Shown here: positions 61,312-64,000 of the stretch, piece after piece
How positions within the stretch are numbered: position 1 is the first letter of the stretch
Layout: each line of letters opens with the position of its first letter
Assembly: GCA_964496475.1 (NCBI GenBank)
Contig: CAZBZS010000001.1
Coordinates: 1-64,000, forward strand
Length of the DNA: 64,000 nt
From: JASLPR01 sp964496475
Lineage (GTDB): Bacteria > Chloroflexota > UBA11872 > VXNJ01
Reading direction: 5' to 3'
The notes under the pieces: model-generated
What the model was told of the DNA's origin: nothing
What the model saw: only the letters and a program-made list of their open reading frames with translations
The model's database searches: none
Program-made: the position numbers and the translations under genes

Positions 61312-62172
61312 TTGAAGAACATCTGGCCGGGGTTTGATTTCGAATACTTCCGTGAGGCGAAGCGGACGCGTGTGGGCGTGCACAATCCGGGACTCGGGCA
61401 CTGGCAGCTATTCCTGTGCCCGGAAGTGAGCTACCGGGAGATCGCCCGGCGAATTCGGCGGACGGACGCGGATCTAAGCCTGCACCACCCGTTCATCGTG
61501 CCGTTTGAAGGTCGTGACCGACACGATTCGAGTCAGTTCCTGGACGCGGACGGGGACATGCGGGACCGGTCATTTCGCTGGCTGCAAGATTCGCTGGCGA
61601 AGGCCGTAGAGCTGGGCGCGGAGTTCGTGGTGACGCACCTGAATCACGGGGATGGCATTGATAATCTGGGCCGGGCTCGCGATCTGGCGAGGGAAGCCGC
61701 TGATCGATTCGCGAAGATGTCAGATGAAACCGGGGTGCCGATGCATGTGGAATTCTTGGGCTACCACCCGGCGTTCCACGCGCCGGAGGAATTTGTAAAG
61801 GCCCTAGCGGCTCAACCCAAAATACGCCTGTGCTTGGACAGCGGCCACCTGCACCGTTGGGGCCAAATCTACGGTGGTAATCCGTACGCGGCCGCGGCGA
61901 AACTGGCACCGCTGGTGAGCTCGCTACATCTCTGGAACATCTGTTCGATGGAGCAATACCGGGAGCGGGGCCACGTGCCGGTACACCCATCCCAGCGGGT
62001 AGAGGATGGGTATGTGGACGTGGCGCGAATCCTGCGGGCGGTGCTGGCGGCCAATCCGGCGGCGGCGGTGATCTTCGAGCCCTCTGTGCCAGCGGGCATG
62101 ACCGCCGAGTACATCGCCGAGGGAGTGGAGTGGGTGCGCAGCTTGATTGCGGCGGCCGTAGCGGGGGCCTAG
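61312..62172 (+). CDS. sugar phosphate isomerase/epimerase (TIM barrel)
   Basis: 286-residue AP-endonuclease-2-like barrel. Metal residues in VPMHVEFLGYHPAF (Glu), RLCLDSGHLHRWG (Asp, His), SSLHLWNIC (His) and AVIFEPSVPAG (Glu). It is only distantly similar to the two barrels of the 54.5-58.7 kb operon. TTG start, divergent from uvrC by 52 bp. Substrate unknown; a role with the sugar operon is possible. Confidence 0.8.
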   Translation: MKNIWPGFDFEYFREAKRTRVGVHNPGLGHWQLFLCPEVSYREIARRIRRTDADLSLHHPFIVPFEGRDRHDSSQFLDADGDMRDRSFRWLQDSLAKAVELGAEFVVTHLNHGDGIDNLGRARDLAREAADRFAKMSDETGVPMHVEFLGYHPAFHAPEEFVKALAAQPKIRLCLDSGHLHRWGQIYGGNPYAAAAKLAPLVSSLHLWNICSMEQYRERGHVPVHPSQRVEDGYVDVARILRAVLAANPAAAVIFEPSVPAGMTAEYIAEGVEWVRSLIAAAVAGA

Positions 62173-62219
62173 ACTAGCCGCCGACACTGGCAGCAACAGG
62201 GAGGAAACCCGGGGCGGCC

Positions 62220-63383
62220 ATGAGTGGAAGCGGCTGTGGCCATCGCTTAAGACCCCAACCAATGATCACCTACGAACGCCTCCGCAACACACTGGTCGCG
62301 GTACTGATCGTAATCGCGGTGATCTGGATCGGGGAGTTCCTATGGAATCTGGCCGGGCACTTCTCGAGTCTGGTGTTGATCTTCTTCTTCGCCTGGCTGG
62401 TTAGTTTCGCGCTTACCCCGTTGGTCCGGCGTCTGCAGGCGGCCCGGGTGGCGACCGGCCCCGCGACCGGGATCGTCTATCTGGGCATGTTTGCCATCGC
62501 GGCCCTCGGATCGGTATTCGTGCTGCCGGAAATGGTTGGCGATCTCGTGGGACTGGGCGGCAACGCGTCCGCATACGGTAACGACGTGCAGGTAATCGCC
62601 AACGATCTTCGCCACGCGCTCGTCAATCTGGGGTTGTCCGCGGAGACCATGGACGACGCCCTTAACGACATCGGTGCGAACTTCGCCGACGCCAGCGGGA
62701 CGATCATCACCGGCGTTATTGGGGCGCTTTCCGGACTGGCAAACGCGATATTGATCGCGGCCGTGACCCTCATCGTTTCCTTCTACATGGTGCTCAATTG
62801 GGACAGCGCTTTGCGCCGCTTCACGACATCGCTGCCTGGGAACTGGGGACCGGCGGTGGCCAGCGCATCGGCACTGGCTGAATCGACGTTTTCAGCGTAT
62901 CTGCGGGGTCAGGGTCTCGGCGGAGTAGTTTTCGGCGTGATCGTCGCGATCACGATGTTCGCGGCGGGGCTGGACTACATCCTGGCGATATCGGTGCTGG
63001 CCGGCCTGGCCATGACGATCCCGTTCGTCGGCCTCGTAATCGGATTGCTGCTGCCGATTGGCGCGACTCTGCTGCAGGATCCGTCGCTCGGTTTGTGGGT
63101 GGCGATTCCACTCGTGGCCTCACAGCAGATATTGGACAACGTCGTAATGCCGAGGCTCATGGCCTCGGCAATGGGAGTGCATCCGGTGGTGGTGATCGCC
63201 TCGATCCTGATCGGATCGACCGCGGCGGGATTCTGGGGGGCCGTTTTCGGAGTGCCTTTCGGGGCTCTCGTCTACTTCGCGGCGACCGCTGTCTACAAAC
63301 GCTTGATCAGTGCGGAAGCCCGCCGTAGCCTTCATGCGAGTTCAGCATCGCTGACAGGCCCGGTGTCAACCCGGGAGCCGTGA
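62220..63383 (+). CDS. AI-2E family transporter (PerM/YtvI-like)
   Basis: 387-residue integral membrane protein with about eight helices and the soluble mid-region VQVIANDLRHALVNLGLSAE. Family signature LRGQGLGGVVFGVIVAITMFAAGLDYILAISV and the C-terminal PFVGLVIGLLLPIGATLLQD. Members export autoinducer-2 or act as ion antiporters. Start ATG 62220 or ATG 62262; a GGGAGGA lies 15 bp before the first. Confidence 0.88.
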   Translation: MSGSGCGHRLRPQPMITYERLRNTLVAVLIVIAVIWIGEFLWNLAGHFSSLVLIFFFAWLVSFALTPLVRRLQAARVATGPATGIVYLGMFAIAALGSVFVLPEMVGDLVGLGGNASAYGNDVQVIANDLRHALVNLGLSAETMDDALNDIGANFADASGTIITGVIGALSGLANAILIAAVTLIVSFYMVLNWDSALRRFTTSLPGNWGPAVASASALAESTFSAYLRGQGLGGVVFGVIVAITMFAAGLDYILAISVLAGLAMTIPFVGLVIGLLLPIGATLLQDPSLGLWVAIPLVASQQILDNVVMPRLMASAMGVHPVVVIASILIGSTAAGFWGAVFGVPFGALVYFAATAVYKRLISAEARRSLHASSASLTGPVSTREP

Positions 63384-63455
63384 CGCGGAACTGCGGATGA
63401 ACGGCCAAACGCCAGGTCTGAAGGGAAAAATCTCTGCAAAAGGACAGCGAGTAGT

Positions 63456-64000
63456 CTGAATACGCTGCTTCGGCTCCTGCGCTACCAGCGCACCCACGGG
63501 CGCCTGGTGGTGTTTTCAATCGCCGCCCTGATCCTCTCGCTAATCGTCGAGGGGGCGGCGCCCGCCGCGATCGCGGTCGCTATCAATCGCGCGCTCGACG
63601 GCGACGAAAGCGGGGCCTTACTGGCGTTCGCGCTGCTGGCGGCCGGGCTGTTTCTGGCTCGCGGCATCCTCAGCGGGGCATTCAATTTCCTCTGGCAATT
63701 CCAGTCGCGCCTGATCGACCGCGACCTGCGCGACGAGTTTTACGCACACCTGCAAAGACTTTCGTATTCGTTCTTCGACCGGGCTGAGTCAGGCGACCTG
63801 ATCTCACGGGGAATATCGGATATCGAAGCCGCGCGTATGGCCGGCGGGATGGGCTTATACCGGCTGGGGGAGATTGTCGGCAAATACGCCGTAGTCCTCA
63901 TCATCATGTTCAGCGTCAACGCCAGACTCGCCCTCTTCACCCTGGCGTCGACCCCGCTCATGATCGTGACGACCATCTATTTCAGCCACCAATTGCGCCG
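63456..64000 (+). CDS. ABC exporter, transmembrane-domain part (3' partial)
   Basis: Open to the window end. LLRLLRYQRTHGRLVVFSIA is a typical ABC exporter N-terminus, followed by helices and the intracellular loop DRDLRDEFYAHLQRLSYSFF with FDRAESGDLISRGISDIEAA. The ATP-binding domain lies beyond the window. No ATG/GTG/TTG precedes the conserved start; CTG 63456 with AAGGA about 12 bp upstream is the best candidate. A stop (the AI-2E gene TGA) lies in frame upstream. Confidence 0.82.
   Translation, partial: MNTLLRLLRYQRTHGRLVVFSIAALILSLIVEGAAPAAIAVAINRALDGDESGALLAFALLAAGLFLARGILSGAFNFLWQFQSRLIDRDLRDEFYAHLQRLSYSFFDRAESGDLISRGISDIEAARMAGGMGLYRLGEIVGKYAVVLIIMFSVNARLALFTLASTPLMIVTTIYFSHQLR

Overview
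The window is a high-GC bacterial chromosome segment, very probably from a metagenome assembly because it contains a 10-N scaffold gap and a long poly-C tract. Gene order over 16-37 kb (gmk-priA-def-fmt-rlmN-rpe, rpmB, fakA-recG-rsmD-coaD-yceD-rpmF-fabD-fabG; rpmE-DUF1385-prfA-prmC) resembles the monoderm/Firmicutes type. The secreted GLAFYRK-type protein, the LVIVD-repeat lipoprotein, the Gfo/Idh/MocA plus TIM-barrel sugar cassette and the high GC suggest Chloroflexota (Dehalococcoidia/SAR202-like). That placement is inference; no rRNA is present.

Layout. 0-4.7 kb: the end of a complex I operon (nuoL partial, nuoM, nuoN, plus strand). 4.8-9.6 kb: a LysR regulator and a minus-strand group fabF-accB-bioY-acpP-acetyl esterase. 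9.8-14.6 kb: fabH, rsmG, a HIT hydrolase, both signal peptidases (lepB, lspA) and an RluD-type pseudouridine synthase interrupted by the N gap. 14.6-26.2 kb: one long minus-strand series from fakA through recG, rsmD, coaD, yceD, rpmF, fabD, fabG, accC and nusB to tatC, ending in a broken second tatC. 26.3-38.6 kb: rpmB (plus), then a minus-strand series from a WecA/MraY-like glycosyltransferase through rpmE, DUF1385, prfA, prmC, gmk, priA, def, fmt, a YugP-type protease and rlmN to rpe. 38.7-47.2 kb, plus strand: a LarA-like protein, rpsU, yqeY, ybeY, ispE, tRNA-Gln, glmU, prs, a CBS-domain membrane protein and cdd. 47.2-54.5 kb: two broken surface or secreted protein genes around an EamA transporter, a THUMP-like methyltransferase, recO and glyS. 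54.5-64 kb: a four-gene oxidoreductase/isomerase operon, a broken SRPBCC gene, uvrC, another TIM-barrel protein, an AI-2E family transporter and the start of an ABC exporter.

How the genes work together. Fatty-acid synthesis is split over three places (fabF/accB/acpP with the biotin importer bioY; fabH; fabD/fabG/accC with the fatty acid kinase fakA) and is interleaved with translation and replication-restart genes. Translation functions are dense (L28, L31, L32, S21, RF1 and its methylase PrmC, Fmt, Def, GlyS, RlmN, RsmG, RsmD, YbeY, tRNA-Gln). Envelope functions include Tat, both signal peptidases, IspE, GlmU and the polyprenyl-phosphate glycosyltransferase.

Most notable: (1) PriA has lost Walker A, Walker B and motif VI but keeps all eight zinc cysteines; (2) the second tatC is a mosaic, nearly identical to tatC in its 3' half only, and is frameshifted; (3) stops and frameshifts are confined to four dispensable genes while about 50 kb of core genes are intact, which points to real gene decay; (4) the 54.5-58.7 kb operon looks like an oxidise-then-isomerise/eliminate sugar or cyclitol pathway with no linked transporter. 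I found no CRISPR array, prophage, transposase or clearly novel defence system.
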